From Marinomonas piezotolerans (GTDB lineage Bacteria > Pseudomonadota > Gammaproteobacteria > Pseudomonadales > Marinomonadaceae), in NCBI RefSeq assembly GCF_003362755.1, contig NZ_QKRA01000003.1, positions 248,001 through 312,000 on the forward strand: 64,000 nucleotides of DNA, in the 5' to 3' direction. The first letter of the stretch is position 1, and every line of letters starts with the position of its first letter. The translations under genes and the position numbers were made by a program. The notes below the pieces were generated by a model. The model saw only the letters and a program-made list of their open reading frames with translations, was not told the origin of the DNA and ran no database searches. This document shows positions 19,235 through 29,326 of the stretch, piece by piece.

Positions 19235-20644
19235 ATGAACTTTGGAGTAATGACGGCTGCCTACATCGGAGCCAGCGCCTTATTCATCATGGCACTGGGT
19301 GGCTTAAGCCACCAAGAAAGCGCACGCCGCGGTAATATCTACGGCATCCTAGGGATGGCGCTAGCGATGGTTGTGACCATTGCGGGTGCAGTGACTGATA
19401 ATTATGGCCTTTTGCTACTCGGCTTGGTGCCGGGCGGTATCATTGGTTATGTCTTAGCCAAACGTGTAGAAATGACATCGATGCCTGAACTGGTGGCGAT
19501 TCTACACAGCTTAGTAGGCTTAGCTGCCGTGTTCGTTGGTTTTGCCAACGCGTTAGGTCACGGTGAATCCGCTTCTGTTGTGGCGCAGCGTATTCATGAT
19601 GTGGAAACCTCGTTAGGTATTTTCATCGGTGCGGTGACGTTTACTGGCTCTTTAGTTGCTTATCTTAAATTAAGCGGCAAAGTATCGGGTAACCCACTGC
19701 AACTACCTGGTCGTCACATGATCAACCTTGCGATCGTATTAGTGTCCTTGTACCTAATCGTTCAATTCGCAGCGGTAGGCGCAGCGGATGGTATGGTTTA
19801 CCTATACATCATCACTATCCTAGCGTTGGTATTCGGTGCTCACCTAGTCGTAGCAATCGGTGGTGCAGATATGCCAGTGGTTGTCTCGATGCTGAACTCG
19901 TACTCGGGATGGGCTGCAGCGGCCATGGGCTTCATGCTTGGTAATGACCTATTGATCGTAGTGGGGGCGCTCGTTGGTAGCTCTGGTGCGATCCTGTCTT
20001 ACATCATGTGTCGTGCGATGAACCGTAAATTCTTGAACGTTATCCTTGGTGGTATCGGTACTAAGAAGAAAAAATCTGCTCCTGCAGTGGGTGCTGCCGC
20101 TGAAGAGCAAGGCGAAATCGTTGAAATTCAGTCTGAAGAAGCAGCACACATGCTTGAGTCAGCGAAAGAAGTCATGATCATCCCAGGTTACGGTATGGCC
20201 GTTGCGCAAGCACAGCACACGGTATTCGAGATCACTAAGAAACTGCGTGAAAAAGGGGTAAATGTACGCTTCGGTATTCACCCCGTAGCGGGCCGTATGC
20301 CGGGTCACATGAACGTATTGCTGGCCGAAGCCAAAGTGCCTTATGACATCGTGTACGAAATGGATGAAATCAACGATGATTTCCCGAAAATAGACGTGTC
20401 CGTAGTCATCGGTGCGAACGATATCGTCAACCCAGCTGCAAACGACGTAGAAGACAGCCCAATTGCGGGGATGCCTGTACTTGAGCCATGGAAAGGTAAG
20501 CACACCATCGTACTGAAACGTGGTATGAGCCGTGGTTACGCAGGTGTAGAAAACCCACTGTTCTTCAAAGACAACACTCGCATGTTGTTCGGCGATGCGA
20601 AACAAACGGTAGATGCCCTGTTGAAGCATTTGTCAGCTGATTAG
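19235..20644 (+). CDS. pntB: Proton-translocating NAD(P)+ transhydrogenase, beta subunit
   Basis: 469 residues: about eight or nine hydrophobic segments (domain II, residues 1-265), a short charged linker, and the NADP-binding domain III with [16 protein letters not shown] near residue 313, [21 protein letters not shown] and [11 protein letters not shown]. It lies nine bases after pntA with GGAG upstream, so the pair is one operon, closed by a strong terminator. Confidence 0.97.
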   Translation: MNFGVMTAAYIGASALFIMALGGLSHQESARRGNIYGILGMALAMVVTIAGAVTDNYGLLLLGLVPGGIIGYVLAKRVEMTSMPELVAILHSLVGLAAVFVGFANALGHGESASVVAQRIHDVETSLGIFIGAVTFTGSLVAYLKLSGKVSGNPLQLPGRHMINLAIVLVSLYLIVQFAAVGAADGMVYLYIITILALVFGAHLVVAIGGADMPVVVSMLNSYSGWAAAAMGFMLGNDLLIVVGALVGSSGAILSYIMCRAMNRKFLNVILGGIGTKKKKSAPAVGAAAEEQGEIVEIQSEEAAHMLESAKEVMIIPGYGMAVAQAQHTVFEITKKLREKGVNVRFGIHPVAGRMPGHMNVLLAEAKVPYDIVYEMDEINDDFPKIDVSVVIGANDIVNPAANDVEDSPIAGMPVLEPWKGKHTIVLKRGMSRGYAGVENPLFFKDNTRMLFGDAKQTVDALLKHLSAD

Positions 20645-20662
20645 TTAGCTGGCGATATAAAG

Positions 20663-20698
20663 AAGCCCGAGGCATCCCCTTACGCCTCGGGCTTTTTC
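20663..20698. terminator. Bidirectional intrinsic terminator between pntB and atzF
   Basis: Eleven-base stem AAGCCCGAGGC / GCCTCGGGCTT with a ten-base loop and TTTTT on the plus side. The A-rich other flank lets it also end the convergent guanidine operon. Confidence 0.9.
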
Positions 20699-20716
20699 TG
20701 TTTTGAGTGGTTGGTG

Positions 20717-22540
20717 TTAACTTTCTAAATACGCACGCCATCCACCGAATTCAGTGATGTCCTTGGCGTCCTCCAATGCGTACCCCTCACAGATAAAACC
20801 ACTGACAAAACTGCCATCTTCTAGTTGCAACTTCCCAATCCCTAATGGCGCAGGAATGCCTGCAACAAAGCTGCCAAATTCTGCACTGGGAACACGCCAA
20901 ACTTCGACTTCGATAGCTGTACCGTTTTGTTTGTCGTAGCTCATACCGGGGCGCATAGGTGGGCCTCCGGCCAATGCATACAAGCGATACACGGGGGCAC
21001 TGAAGGTTTTCTGTTTGAGCGTTGCCCCTCGCTCAACCAATTGCCAGTTAAGTGGCTGACCTTCTAAGTGAGCGCCGCAAACCGCCACATCAATCGTCGT
21101 TGCGTTGCCCACCGGAGTGGAGGTATTTGGCGTTGCGTTTTCTGCCAGCGCGCCTTTAGGTAGTGGAAGAGCTTGCTGAATACGGTTGGCGATCGACAAT
21201 AGCATTCTGTCACTGAAGGTCGGACCGACTAACGTAATACCAAACGGCATGCCTTGTTGGGTGAACAGGGTAGGTACCGCAATCGAAGCGAGGTCAATTA
21301 AGTTCATAAAATTGGTGTAATAACCAAGCTCACTGTTGCGTTTGATCGGCTCTGCCAACATTTCCTCAATGGTAAAGTGGCGGCCAGCCGTTGGCGTTAA
21401 CAGGCAGTCCACTTCGGCTAATTGCGCTAGGCACACTTGCTGCAAATCTTTGATTCGATACTGAGCCTTGAAGTAATCGGTAGCGGGCGGTTTGCCCCCT
21501 GGTGCGATAATCTCTCGCACGACTGGAAACACGGCTTCTGGGTTCGTATCGATCAAAGGTTGCGCGGCAATATAGCGCTCCGATACCCATGGGCCTTCAT
21601 AGAGCAGCTTAGCAATTTCGTCGAACGGAGCATAGTCAATGTCTTTGAATTCAAATCCCGCATCCGCCAGCTTTTGAAGGGTCTCTTGGTAGGCTTGGGC
21701 ATAATGTTCATCGCCAAAAAACTTCAACTGAGACGGAGGAATCACGCCAACCGTTAGCGGACCTTGTCTTAGACCATATTGGCGCGCTTGATTGCCGAAG
21801 GGGTTGTGTCGGCTGTAGCCATCGCGAGGGTCAAATCCTTCCGCCACCGCCAGTGCGGTATTGGCGTCATCGGTGTTGTAAGTAAACAACGAGATGCAGT
21901 CTAAGCTGCGACACGCCGGCACCAAACCGGTCGCGGATAAGAGACCAATACTGGGTTTCACACCAATCAGATTATTAAAGCACGCTGGAACACGCCCAGA
22001 TCCAGCGGTATCGGTACCTAAACTAAAGCTCGCCAATCCGAGCGCCACAGCAACTGCAGACCCAGCGCTGGACCCGCCGCTCAGATAATCGAAATCAAAG
22101 GCGTTGTGGCATGCACCATAAGGCGAGCGTGTGCCATTCAAGCCGGTTGCAAACTGATCCAGATTGGTTTTGCCCACCGGGATCGCACCAGCGTCGATGA
22201 GCTGTTGAACCACTTGTGCCGACTCACTGGGCGTGTAAGCAAACTCAGGGCAGGCGGCCGTTGTCGGAATTCCAGCTAGGTCGATGTTGTCTTTAATTGC
22301 AAACGGAATGCCCCATAGGGGATGGCTGGCAGGGTCTTTATCCTGTAAAGCCTCCAGCCACACCGCTTGTTCCTTTTCGCTAAGTAGGTGAATCCAGATA
22401 TTGTGTGATTCATAAGCCTTAGCGCGTTCGCGAATATCAGACATCAGCTCTGCGGGTGTAAAACGTTGTGATTGATAGGCGGCTCGCAGCGCTTCAAACC
22501 CCATATCTAAGGTGCCTTTTAGTGGTGCAATAATACTCAT
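20717..22540 (-). CDS. atzF: Allophanate hydrolase
   Basis: A 607-residue amidase-signature enzyme that converts allophanate to ammonia and CO2, the last step of the guanidine route. The Ser-cisSer-Lys triad is visible: Lys83 (PFAIKDNIDL), cis-Ser157 in SGGSSAGSA and nucleophile Ser181 in GTDTAGSGR. After the amidase domain (about 1-450) comes the C-terminal allophanate-hydrolase-specific domain of about 140 residues (VAVCGAHLEGQPLNWQL...FICEGYALEDA), which separates it from general amidases. Its start overlaps the carboxylase stop by four bases (ATGA). It is last in the operon. Confidence 0.95.
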   Translation of the reverse strand: MSIIAPLKGTLDMGFEALRAAYQSQRFTPAELMSDIRERAKAYESHNIWIHLLSEKEQAVWLEALQDKDPASHPLWGIPFAIKDNIDLAGIPTTAACPEFAYTPSESAQVVQQLIDAGAIPVGKTNLDQFATGLNGTRSPYGACHNAFDFDYLSGGSSAGSAVAVALGLASFSLGTDTAGSGRVPACFNNLIGVKPSIGLLSATGLVPACRSLDCISLFTYNTDDANTALAVAEGFDPRDGYSRHNPFGNQARQYGLRQGPLTVGVIPPSQLKFFGDEHYAQAYQETLQKLADAGFEFKDIDYAPFDEIAKLLYEGPWVSERYIAAQPLIDTNPEAVFPVVREIIAPGGKPPATDYFKAQYRIKDLQQVCLAQLAEVDCLLTPTAGRHFTIEEMLAEPIKRNSELGYYTNFMNLIDLASIAVPTLFTQQGMPFGITLVGPTFSDRMLLSIANRIQQALPLPKGALAENATPNTSTPVGNATTIDVAVCGAHLEGQPLNWQLVERGATLKQKTFSAPVYRLYALAGGPPMRPGMSYDKQNGTAIEVEVWRVPSAEFGSFVAGIPAPLGIGKLQLEDGSFVSGFICEGYALEDAKDITEFGGWRAYLES

Positions 22541-25500
22541 GCTGACTCTCCTGTTACGGGTTCCTCAAGGACGACGACGGCCTGTCCGGCACTGACTCGA
22601 CTGCCATTTTTTAACAACACATCTGAAACCACGCCATCGCTTGGCGCATGCAGTGGGATTTCCATTTTCATCGATTCTAAAATCACCAAGAGTTGGCCGG
22701 CTTTCACATGCTCTCCGGATGACACCTGGGTTTGCCAAACGCTGCCAGACACGGGGCTATCGACCACGACTGCGTCTTCGCTCCATGTCACATCGGTCTC
22801 GGTGTGCTCGGCTTCGTCTTGGTCGAAATGGAACTGGCCGTTGGCATGCCAGCGAGCGAGTTCATCCGCAAACGCTTGGTTACGAGTGGTCTTGAATTGA
22901 TCAATATCGCTTTGATGACGGTCAACAAACGCTTCGTATTCCGATAGTGAGAAGCTACTTTCCTCGATGCGTATTGGGTAGTTGTCATGGGGGAAGTCCT
23001 TGCGAATCTGCTGCAGCTCATCATGGCTGACTTCGTAAAAACGAATCTGATCAAAGAAACGTAACAACCAAGGTTTGTTGAAAGCGGATGTTTGGCGATA
23101 GCGATTCCACATTTGCAGCGTCCGCCCTACAAATTGATATCCCCCTGGGCCTTCCATGCCGTAGACACATAAATATGAGCCGCCGATACCGACGGAGTTT
23201 TCCGCGGTCCATGTTCGCGCAGGGTTGTATTTGGTCGTCACTAAACGATGGCGAGGATCGACGGGTGTCGCAACGGGGGCACCCAAGTAGACATCCCCCA
23301 GTCCCATGACTAAGTAGCTGGCGTTGAAGACGATGTCTTTCACTTGGTCGATGCTGTCCAAACCATTAATTCGACGAATAAACTCAAGGTTACTCGGGCA
23401 CCAAGGGGCGTTGGATCGTACCGATTGGGCGTACTTATCAATCGCTTCTTGGCAGGCTCTATCATCCCAAGAAAGCGGCAGGTAGACAGTACGCGACGGT
23501 ACGCTCAGCTCGGCCAATTTCTCGCCTAACGCACGCTCAGCGTGTTCGAGCAGCTCAAGCAATGCTGTGTGTCGGGTCTGCTGGCTATCGTAGTGGATTT
23601 GCAGAGATCGAATCCCAGGCGTGAGTTCTTTCATACCCGCAAACGGATGCTGTTCCAGCCACTGCATCAAAGCATGAGCACGGAAACGCAGACGGATGTC
23701 GAGCACTTGCTCGCCGTATTCCACGAGCAGGAAGTGATCGCCTGCCGCGCGATACACGATGTCGTCACCGAATTGCTCTGCGGACAGTGTTTTCAAAATA
23801 GGAGACGTAATACCGCAGCTTTCTACAGTTAACTCTGGTGAAGAGAGCGTTGCGATCGACGCGCTTTGCTCGGCTTCTAAGGCCACGGCATCATCCAGTG
23901 TCACTGGCACGAAACGTACGGTATCGCCGGCGCGCAGTTGGCCGAGCTTCCACAGGTCTGCGGTGATCACCGTTGCAGGGCAGACGAAGCCCCCCAATGA
24001 TGGGCCATCAGGGCCGAGAATCACCGGCATGTCGCCAGTGAAATCGACGCTGCCAAAGGCGTAGGCGTTATCATGAATATTCGAAGGGTGTAACCCTGCT
24101 TCGCCACCGTTTTGGCGCGCCCACTTAGGTTTCGGACCAATCAAACGTACGCCTGTGCGGCTGGAGTTGTAGTGGATTTCCCAATCGGTAGTGAAGAACA
24201 TGTCGATGTCTTCATCGGTAAAAAAGTCTGGGCAGCCATGCGGCCCGTAGATCACGCGTAGCGTATGGTGATGCGCGAGTTCTGGAATCAAGGCGCTGGG
24301 TAATTGCGTGCCAGCCGCGGGTGCCTTGGTATCTAGAGTGGTCAGGACATCGCCCGTTTGCAGCGCGCGTCCATTGTGCCCGCCGAACTGCCCCAGTGTG
24401 AAGGTCGATTTTGATCCAAGGTAGTCAGGGCAGTTAAAGCCTCCGGCCACGGCGAGATAAGCGCGTGCGCCGCTTTCTTTTATGCGGCCCAGCGTCAAGG
24501 TCTGACCGGGCTTTACCATGACGACCTCGTGGCGAGGCAGCGCGACGTCATCGAGCTTCGCATCAATGCTAGCGCCCGCGAGTGTGATCGCTGTTTCGAA
24601 GCTGAATTTTAGGGTTGGGCCTTGCAAGGTAATTTCCATGGTAGCGGCATCGTCGCTGTTTTCCAGTAGGCGATTCGCCAAGCGACTATGGTAACGATCA
24701 AACGGCCCAGACGGCGGTACGCCCACGTTCCAATGATGTTGACGACCTGGGAAATCTTGTAATGTGGTTTGTGTCCCGCCGCTTAATACGTCAATGCGTT
24801 TTGGTGAGTAAACAAAGCTGTTGAGATAGCGCGTGCTGACTTCACCATTAAGTAACGTTTTATCTTCGAGCAGTTGTTTTAGGTAATCAAGGTTGGTTTG
24901 GGTACCGTATAACGTGCAGTGTTCCAGTGTGGATTGAAGGAGCGCAAGCGCTGCGGTGCGATCTGTATCATGCACAATGACTTTGGCGATCATTGGGTCG
25001 AAATACGGGGAGATCTCGATGCCACTTTCTACCCAATGGTCGATGCGGATGCGTTGCTCTGATGCGGGGGCATCCGACTCGGTATAGCTTGCTGGCAAGT
25101 TTACATAGCTCAATAAACCTGGGCTTGGCTGAAAATCTTTGTAAGGGTCTTCGGCGTACAGTCGTACTTGGATTGAGTGGCCTTTAGGGGTCAACGTCTC
25201 GCGCTTTTCATTGAGGTTCAGCGCTTCGCCCGCCGCTAAGCGTACCATCCATTCAACTAGATCAACGCCGTATACTTCTTCGGTGACACCATGCTCTACT
25301 TGTAAGCGAGTATTCACTTCCAAAAAGTAAAACAGATCCGTATCCATGTCGTAGATAAATTCGACGGTGCCAGCGTTGCGATAACTGACCGACGCCAATA
25401 AAGATTCGGCGGTCTGGTGAAGTTGTTTACGTACGGCGTCGGTTAGATTCGGTGCGGGACATTCTTCAACCACTTTTTGATTACGACGTTGGCTGGAGCA

Positions 25501-26181
25501 GTCGCGCTCGCCCAGTGCGAGAGCGGAGCCTTGTCCATCCGCAAAGACTTGGACTTCGATGTGTCGCGCACGCGCGATAAATTTTTCTAAAAATACGCCA
25601 TCGTCGGCAAAGTTGCTGGCGCCTAGGCGTTTGACCGAGGCAAAGTTCTCTTGTAGCTCTTTGTCATCGTGACACAGATGCATCCCGATACCACCCCCTC
25701 CAGCGGTACTTTTCAGCATCACGGGGTAGCCAATTTTTTGCGCGATGTCGAGCGCACTGTCGAGGTCAGTGAGAAGCTCAGATCCGGGCAATAATGGCAC
25801 TTCGGCTTGTTCGGCGAGCGCTCTTGCGCGATGTTTTAAACCAAACGCCAACATGTGTTCATCCGTCGGGCCGATGAAGGCGATGCCTTCGGCTTCGCAG
25901 CGGCGTACGAAATTCGCGTTTTCACTTAAAAAACCATAACCAGGGTGGATCGCTTGAGCGCCGGACGCTTTCGCGATGCGCAGTATTGTGTCGACATTTA
26001 AATAGGTGTCACTCGCCGCACCTTCGCCTAATGGGTAGGCTTCATCGGCTAATTTTACGTGACGGCTTTTGGCGTCGGATTCGGCGTAGACTGCGACCGC
26101 TTTGATGTTCATGCGTTGGAGCGTACGAATGATTCGGGCAGCGATTGCTCCACGGTTAGCGATTAAGACAGTGTGAAACAT
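22537..26181 (-). CDS. Biotin-dependent guanidine (urea-type) carboxylase
   Basis: A 1214-residue multidomain enzyme: biotin carboxylase (about 1-450; ATP-grasp, KSTAGGGGIGMHLCHD and ERDCSSQRRNQKVVEECPAP), two allophanate-hydrolase-like carboxyltransferase parts (about 465-770, PSGPFDRYHSRLANRLL and LGPDGPSLGGFVCPATVIT; then about 800-1060, YLVMGLGDVYLGAPVATPVDP), and a C-terminal biotinyl domain with biotin Lys near 1172 in ESMKMEI. The family is named urea carboxylase, but members clustered with the UAAP proteins and guanidine riboswitches carboxylate guanidine to carboxyguanidine. The minus-strand leader of this gene is itself a guanidine-II riboswitch, so guanidine is the likely substrate; that is inference from regulation and neighbours. 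Confidence 0.93.
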   Translation of the reverse strand: MFHTVLIANRGAIAARIIRTLQRMNIKAVAVYAESDAKSRHVKLADEAYPLGEGAASDTYLNVDTILRIAKASGAQAIHPGYGFLSENANFVRRCEAEGIAFIGPTDEHMLAFGLKHRARALAEQAEVPLLPGSELLTDLDSALDIAQKIGYPVMLKSTAGGGGIGMHLCHDDKELQENFASVKRLGASNFADDGVFLEKFIARARHIEVQVFADGQGSALALGERDCSSQRRNQKVVEECPAPNLTDAVRKQLHQTAESLLASVSYRNAGTVEFIYDMDTDLFYFLEVNTRLQVEHGVTEEVYGVDLVEWMVRLAAGEALNLNEKRETLTPKGHSIQVRLYAEDPYKDFQPSPGLLSYVNLPASYTESDAPASEQRIRIDHWVESGIEISPYFDPMIAKVIVHDTDRTAALALLQSTLEHCTLYGTQTNLDYLKQLLEDKTLLNGEVSTRYLNSFVYSPKRIDVLSGGTQTTLQDFPGRQHHWNVGVPPSGPFDRYHSRLANRLLENSDDAATMEITLQGPTLKFSFETAITLAGASIDAKLDDVALPRHEVVMVKPGQTLTLGRIKESGARAYLAVAGGFNCPDYLGSKSTFTLGQFGGHNGRALQTGDVLTTLDTKAPAAGTQLPSALIPELAHHHTLRVIYGPHGCPDFFTDEDIDMFFTTDWEIHYNSSRTGVRLIGPKPKWARQNGGEAGLHPSNIHDNAYAFGSVDFTGDMPVILGPDGPSLGGFVCPATVITADLWKLGQLRAGDTVRFVPVTLDDAVALEAEQSASIATLSSPELTVESCGITSPILKTLSAEQFGDDIVYRAAGDHFLLVEYGEQVLDIRLRFRAHALMQWLEQHPFAGMKELTPGIRSLQIHYDSQQTRHTALLELLEHAERALGEKLAELSVPSRTVYLPLSWDDRACQEAIDKYAQSVRSNAPWCPSNLEFIRRINGLDSIDQVKDIVFNASYLVMGLGDVYLGAPVATPVDPRHRLVTTKYNPARTWTAENSVGIGGSYLCVYGMEGPGGYQFVGRTLQMWNRYRQTSAFNKPWLLRFFDQIRFYEVSHDELQQIRKDFPHDNYPIRIEESSFSLSEYEAFVDRHQSDIDQFKTTRNQAFADELARWHANGQFHFDQDEAEHTETDVTWSEDAVVVDSPVSGSVWQTQVSSGEHVKAGQLLVILESMKMEIPLHAPSDGVVSDVLLKNGSRVSAGQAVVVLEEPVTGESA

Positions 26182-26189
26182 GATTCAAC

Positions 26190-26240
26190 CTTCACCGGGT
26201 CGTCCCGGTCTCATAAATACGACAGTGGTCGTCCACTGAA
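26190..26240 (-). ncRNA. Guanidine-II (mini-ykkC) riboswitch before the carboxylase gene
   Basis: On the minus strand two perfect six-base-pair hairpins carry the same ACGA tetraloop: CAGTGG-ACGA-CCACTG (26238-26223) and ACCGGG-ACGA-CCCGGT (26209-26194), joined by a 13-base linker. Two hairpins with ACGR loops are the definition of the mini-ykkC motif, where each loop binds guanidinium and the loops pair with each other. The second hairpin ends about a dozen bases before the carboxylase ATG, next to the AAGG ribosome-binding site, so ligand-dependent control of translation is expected. It sits inside the operon, between the two last enzyme groups. Confidence 0.88.
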
Positions 26241-26266
26241 TTGACTAGAAAAGTCGAGGGTGAGTG

Positions 26267-26908
26267 TTACGCTTCCCAGACCAAAACATCGATTGGTGTT
26301 GGGTTGTAGCCATTACAAGGGTTATTCAATTGCGGGCAATTGGAAATCAGCACAATCAGATCCATTTCAGCTTTCATTTCTACGTATTTGCCAGGCGCTG
26401 AGATGCCGTCTTCAAACGTGAGCCCGCCTGTTTCCGTGACAGGAACGTTCATAAAGAAGTTAATGTTGTGGCTGATATCGCGCTTGTCCAAGCCAAACTC
26501 TGGGTTCTCTGCGATGGCGAGCATCCAGCTATCACGGCAAGCGTGCATACAACGCTTTTCAAGGTCGTAACGGACGGTATTGCTCTCGGTGGCGCAGGCA
26601 CCGCCAAGGGTGTCATGTCGGCCACAGGTATCAGCCACAATTTCCAACATGATGTTGTTTTCGTTGGAGCGCAGTTGTGAGCCGGCGGTTAAATAGACAT
26701 TGCCTTGCTCGCGGATAGTGTCAGTGGCACTGTAGCGTTCGGCTGGGTTGTGGGCGTTATAAAATAGAGTATCCGCCGCTTGGTTGCCTTCTAAATCAAC
26801 AAAACGAAAGGTCGCCCCAGCTGGAATATAGCGAATGAAGTAATCGCCAGCGTCGACGGTGTACTTTTGGTTCGCTTGGTTTGCGTGTAATAAGCTTTCT
26901 TTAATCAT
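26267..26908 (-). CDS. Carboxyguanidine deiminase subunit (UAAP2-type, DUF1989)
   Basis: 213 residues of the urea-amidolyase-associated DUF1989 family: [21 protein letters not shown] near residue 30, [35 protein letters not shown] near 110, [10 protein letters not shown] near 147 and the [27 protein letters not shown] C terminus. Paired DUF1989 proteins next to this carboxylase have been shown to form carboxyguanidine deiminase (CgdAB), which converts carboxyguanidine to allophanate and ammonia. It lies three bases after its partner. Which of the two is CgdA or CgdB I do not assign. Confidence 0.88.
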   Translation of the reverse strand: MIKESLLHANQANQKYTVDAGDYFIRYIPAGATFRFVDLEGNQAADTLFYNAHNPAERYSATDTIREQGNVYLTAGSQLRSNENNIMLEIVADTCGRHDTLGGACATESNTVRYDLEKRCMHACRDSWMLAIAENPEFGLDKRDISHNINFFMNVPVTETGGLTFEDGISAPGKYVEMKAEMDLIVLISNCPQLNNPCNGYNPTPIDVLVWEA

Positions 26909-26911
26909 GAG

Positions 26912-27628
26912 TTAGGCCTCCAGTCCGAAATGGTACAAGGCATTGTTAGCAAAGCCGCGTTGGTTCTCTGGGCGAGAGTTTTTACATAAGTCGTCTTCAG
27001 TCACTGGCGCGGCTTTTTCCAGTAATAGCTTCACTGGTTTACGTGGGTATTGCTCGGCTTGGCTGAGTGGGTGAGGGCAGGTGTGTAAGATCACTAGCGT
27101 GTCCATCTCAAAGCGCAGCGTGATGTGACTGCCAGCGGGGCTGTTGTGTTGGGCGAGTGTCATATTGCCGTCCGCATCGGTCTGCACCTTGCTGAAAAGA
27201 TTGAGGTTGGCGGTTAAATCCGCTTGGGTGAGACCGTATTTAGCCATTTCTACCAGCATCGCATCATGGCCATTTTGGTGCCAATCATTACGGTCTGATT
27301 GGTAGTCTCGAGCCCCCCATTTGGCTTCGATATGGCTCGCATGGCTATTGCCGCTGACCGTTTCGTGCCAGCCCACCGAGTCTTTAATAATGGAAGCAAA
27401 GACGCGGCCCATGTCGGAGTAGAGGCAATGTCCTTCGGTTAATTTGAAGGTATGCTGACCTTTTAAAGTATCGGGAGCGTTGTAACGCTCTAATAGGTTT
27501 TCTGGGTTGTAAAATACCATGCCCACGTTGGCGTCGCCTTCGACGTCGGTCAGGGTGATTTGTGTTCCGCGACGCACGCGCAAAGACCAATGGCTTGCGG
27601 GTGGGATAAGCGTTTCATAATGTGTCAT
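26912..27628 (-). CDS. Carboxyguanidine deiminase subunit (UAAP1-type, DUF1989)
   Basis: 238 residues, the longer DUF1989 partner: QITLTDVEGDANVGMVFYNPE near residue 23, ERYNAPDTLKGQHTF, SVGWHETVSGNSHA near 90, LTANLNLFSKV and the PAGSHITLRFEMDTLVILHTC stretch near 170. It ends with KNSRPENQRGFANNALYHF. It should act with the downstream subunit on carboxyguanidine. Its start overlaps the ATPase stop by four bases, which ties import and enzyme genes into one transcript. Confidence 0.87.
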   Translation of the reverse strand: MTHYETLIPPASHWSLRVRRGTQITLTDVEGDANVGMVFYNPENLLERYNAPDTLKGQHTFKLTEGHCLYSDMGRVFASIIKDSVGWHETVSGNSHASHIEAKWGARDYQSDRNDWHQNGHDAMLVEMAKYGLTQADLTANLNLFSKVQTDADGNMTLAQHNSPAGSHITLRFEMDTLVILHTCPHPLSQAEQYPRKPVKLLLEKAAPVTEDDLCKNSRPENQRGFANNALYHFGLEA

Positions 27629-28440
27629 GTTTGTCTCTCCGTGAGATCTGCTGTCATAGTGGTGCTTTTTGTTGGGCGAAGCTGATCGTCAATTTCTTGA
27701 TAAAGACTGTCTTGTGTGGCATCCACAGGTAAGTCGTAAGTGATCGATGCTCCGTAGGCGTTGGGGGCATGTGGGTCATGACGTAGTTTGTCAAATACCC
27801 ATAAACGGGTGCCGAGATAGAAGCCTTCTTTCAGGTCATGCGTCACCATAAAAATGGTGAGTTTATGAGTGCGCCACAAATCGAGAATGAGCCGATGCAT
27901 GTCAGCTCGAATGCCAGGGTCAAGCGCGCCAAAGGGCTCATCTAGAAGTAAAATGCGAGGTTTACAGATGACCGCCTGAGCGATGGCTAAGCGCTGTTTC
28001 ATACCTCCAGAAAGCTCATGTGGGTAACGGTTTAGGGCATGACTCAAGCCAACTTGCGTCAGCATCTCAGCGGCTTCTTGGCGTGCTTGGCGCTTCTCGT
28101 TTCCAAATAAATAACCAGTCAAAGACGCTTTTTGAAAGCCCTTTGCTGCGACGACGTTTTCCAATACGGTCATATGAGGGAAGACCGAGTATTGTTGGAA
28201 GACAATGCCGCGCTCAGGGCCTGGCTCGTTTGGCATGGGCTCGCCATTCAGCAACAACTCACCTGAGGAGGGTTGTTCAGTGCCTAGGATCATTTTTAGA
28301 AAAGTGCTCTTGCCGCAACCGGAAGCGCCGACTAGTGTAATGAATTCCCCTTCTTCAACAGTCGTGGTGACGTTTTCCAAGATAATGTCTTGGCCGTATT
28401 GCTTACCGATATTACGCGCTTCAATAAAAGGCTGGCTCAT
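27625..28440 (-). CDS. ABC transporter ATPase (guanidine/urea-carboxylase-linked importer)
   Basis: 271 residues from the ATG at 28440, which has GGAGGG nine bases upstream and overlaps the permease stop (ATGA); the frame extends seven codons further without a ribosome-binding site. Walker A GASGCGKST, Q-loop FQQYSVFPHM, signature LSGGMKQRLAIAQ and Walker B RILLLDEPFGALD are all intact. It belongs to the nitrate/sulfonate/taurine-type import ATPases and energises the neighbouring permease. The substrate is inferred as guanidine from the operon. Confidence 0.92.
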   Translation of the reverse strand: MSQPFIEARNIGKQYGQDIILENVTTTVEEGEFITLVGASGCGKSTFLKMILGTEQPSSGELLLNGEPMPNEPGPERGIVFQQYSVFPHMTVLENVVAAKGFQKASLTGYLFGNEKRQARQEAAEMLTQVGLSHALNRYPHELSGGMKQRLAIAQAVICKPRILLLDEPFGALDPGIRADMHRLILDLWRTHKLTIFMVTHDLKEGFYLGTRLWVFDKLRHDPHAPNAYGASITYDLPVDATQDSLYQEIDDQLRPTKSTTMTADLTERQT

Positions 28441-29255
28441 GATTTGCCCTCCGCATTCCAAGGGTACAGTCGAGAATTGATGGCGCTTAAGAGGTAATCA
28501 ATCAAGAAGGCCAAGAGCGTAATCCAAGCCACATACGGTAAGATCACGTCCATCGACATGTAGCGTCGTACTAGGAATATGCGATAGCCCAAACCGTCGG
28601 TTGAAGAGATTGCTTCTGCGGCGATTAAAAACAACCAGCCAGCGCCAAGTGACAAGCGTATGGCGTCGATCAATTTCGGCATAACCTGAGGAAGTAATAC
28701 TCGAATCAAGATTTGAGGCGTACTCGCCCCTAAAGTTTGAGCTTTAACCAGTTGTTCGCTCGGAATCTCTTGTGTGCGGCGCTGAATATCTCGTGCAATA
28801 AACGGCGCTACACCTATGGCAATGAGTGTAATTTTGGAGGCTTCTCCCAGACCAATCACGATAAACAGAATTGGCAGTATTGCGAGAGGCGGAATCAAGG
28901 AAATGACCGTTAGCAACGGAGCAAAGCTGGCAAATAGTACGGGTAATGCTCCAGTCAAGACGCCAATGCATAACCCAAAGATAGCGGCAATACCCACCCC
29001 AGCAAACAGGCGTAACAGACTGCTGAGTGTATCCTGCCAAAATACCAGCTCTCCCGTACGACGGCTGGGTTCAAAAGCTAAGCGATACATCGCTTCACCC
29101 ATTTGTCCAAACGAAGGCAGTAACTTATCGCTTGGGTTGATGGCCAAGCGCGCCTCGGATCCAATCATATATATCACCAAAAGCACGGCAAAAGGCAACA
29201 GACCCAGCAAAACTTGATTAGCCGACGAGGGGGTATAGTTAATTAATTTTTTCAT
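28437..29255 (-). CDS. ABC transporter permease (guanidine/urea-carboxylase-linked importer)
   Basis: About 272 residues from the ATG at 29255 (AAGGCG upstream); a second ATG at 29273 is possible. About six hydrophobic segments are visible, and the permease-ATPase contact loop reads SEQLVKAQTLGASTPQILIRVLLPQ near residue 165-190, matching the EAA motif of import permeases of the nitrate/taurine class. It is preceded by a terminator-like hairpin that separates it from the binding-protein gene, so it is probably expressed at lower level than that gene. Confidence 0.9.
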   Translation of the reverse strand: MKKLINYTPSSANQVLLGLLPFAVLLVIYMIGSEARLAINPSDKLLPSFGQMGEAMYRLAFEPSRRTGELVFWQDTLSSLLRLFAGVGIAAIFGLCIGVLTGALPVLFASFAPLLTVISLIPPLAILPILFIVIGLGEASKITLIAIGVAPFIARDIQRRTQEIPSEQLVKAQTLGASTPQILIRVLLPQVMPKLIDAIRLSLGAGWLFLIAAEAISSTDGLGYRIFLVRRYMSMDVILPYVAWITLLAFLIDYLLSAINSRLYPWNAEGKS

Positions 29256-29271
29256 ACAAGCGCCTTCATGC

Positions 29272-29321
29272 AAAAATTCTTAGGAACGCGCTGGGCCTAA
29301 ATCGGCACAGCGCGCCTTAGA
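29272..29321 (-). terminator. Attenuating hairpin between binding-protein and permease genes
   Basis: Minus strand: stem CGCGCTG / CAGCGCG (29308-29314 and 29287-29293), extended by a bulged AAGG/CCT pairing, then AATTTTT. It lies in the 53-base gap after the binding-protein stop codon. As a partial terminator it would favour the periplasmic protein over the membrane part. Confidence 0.55.
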
Positions 29322-29326
29322 GGAGC

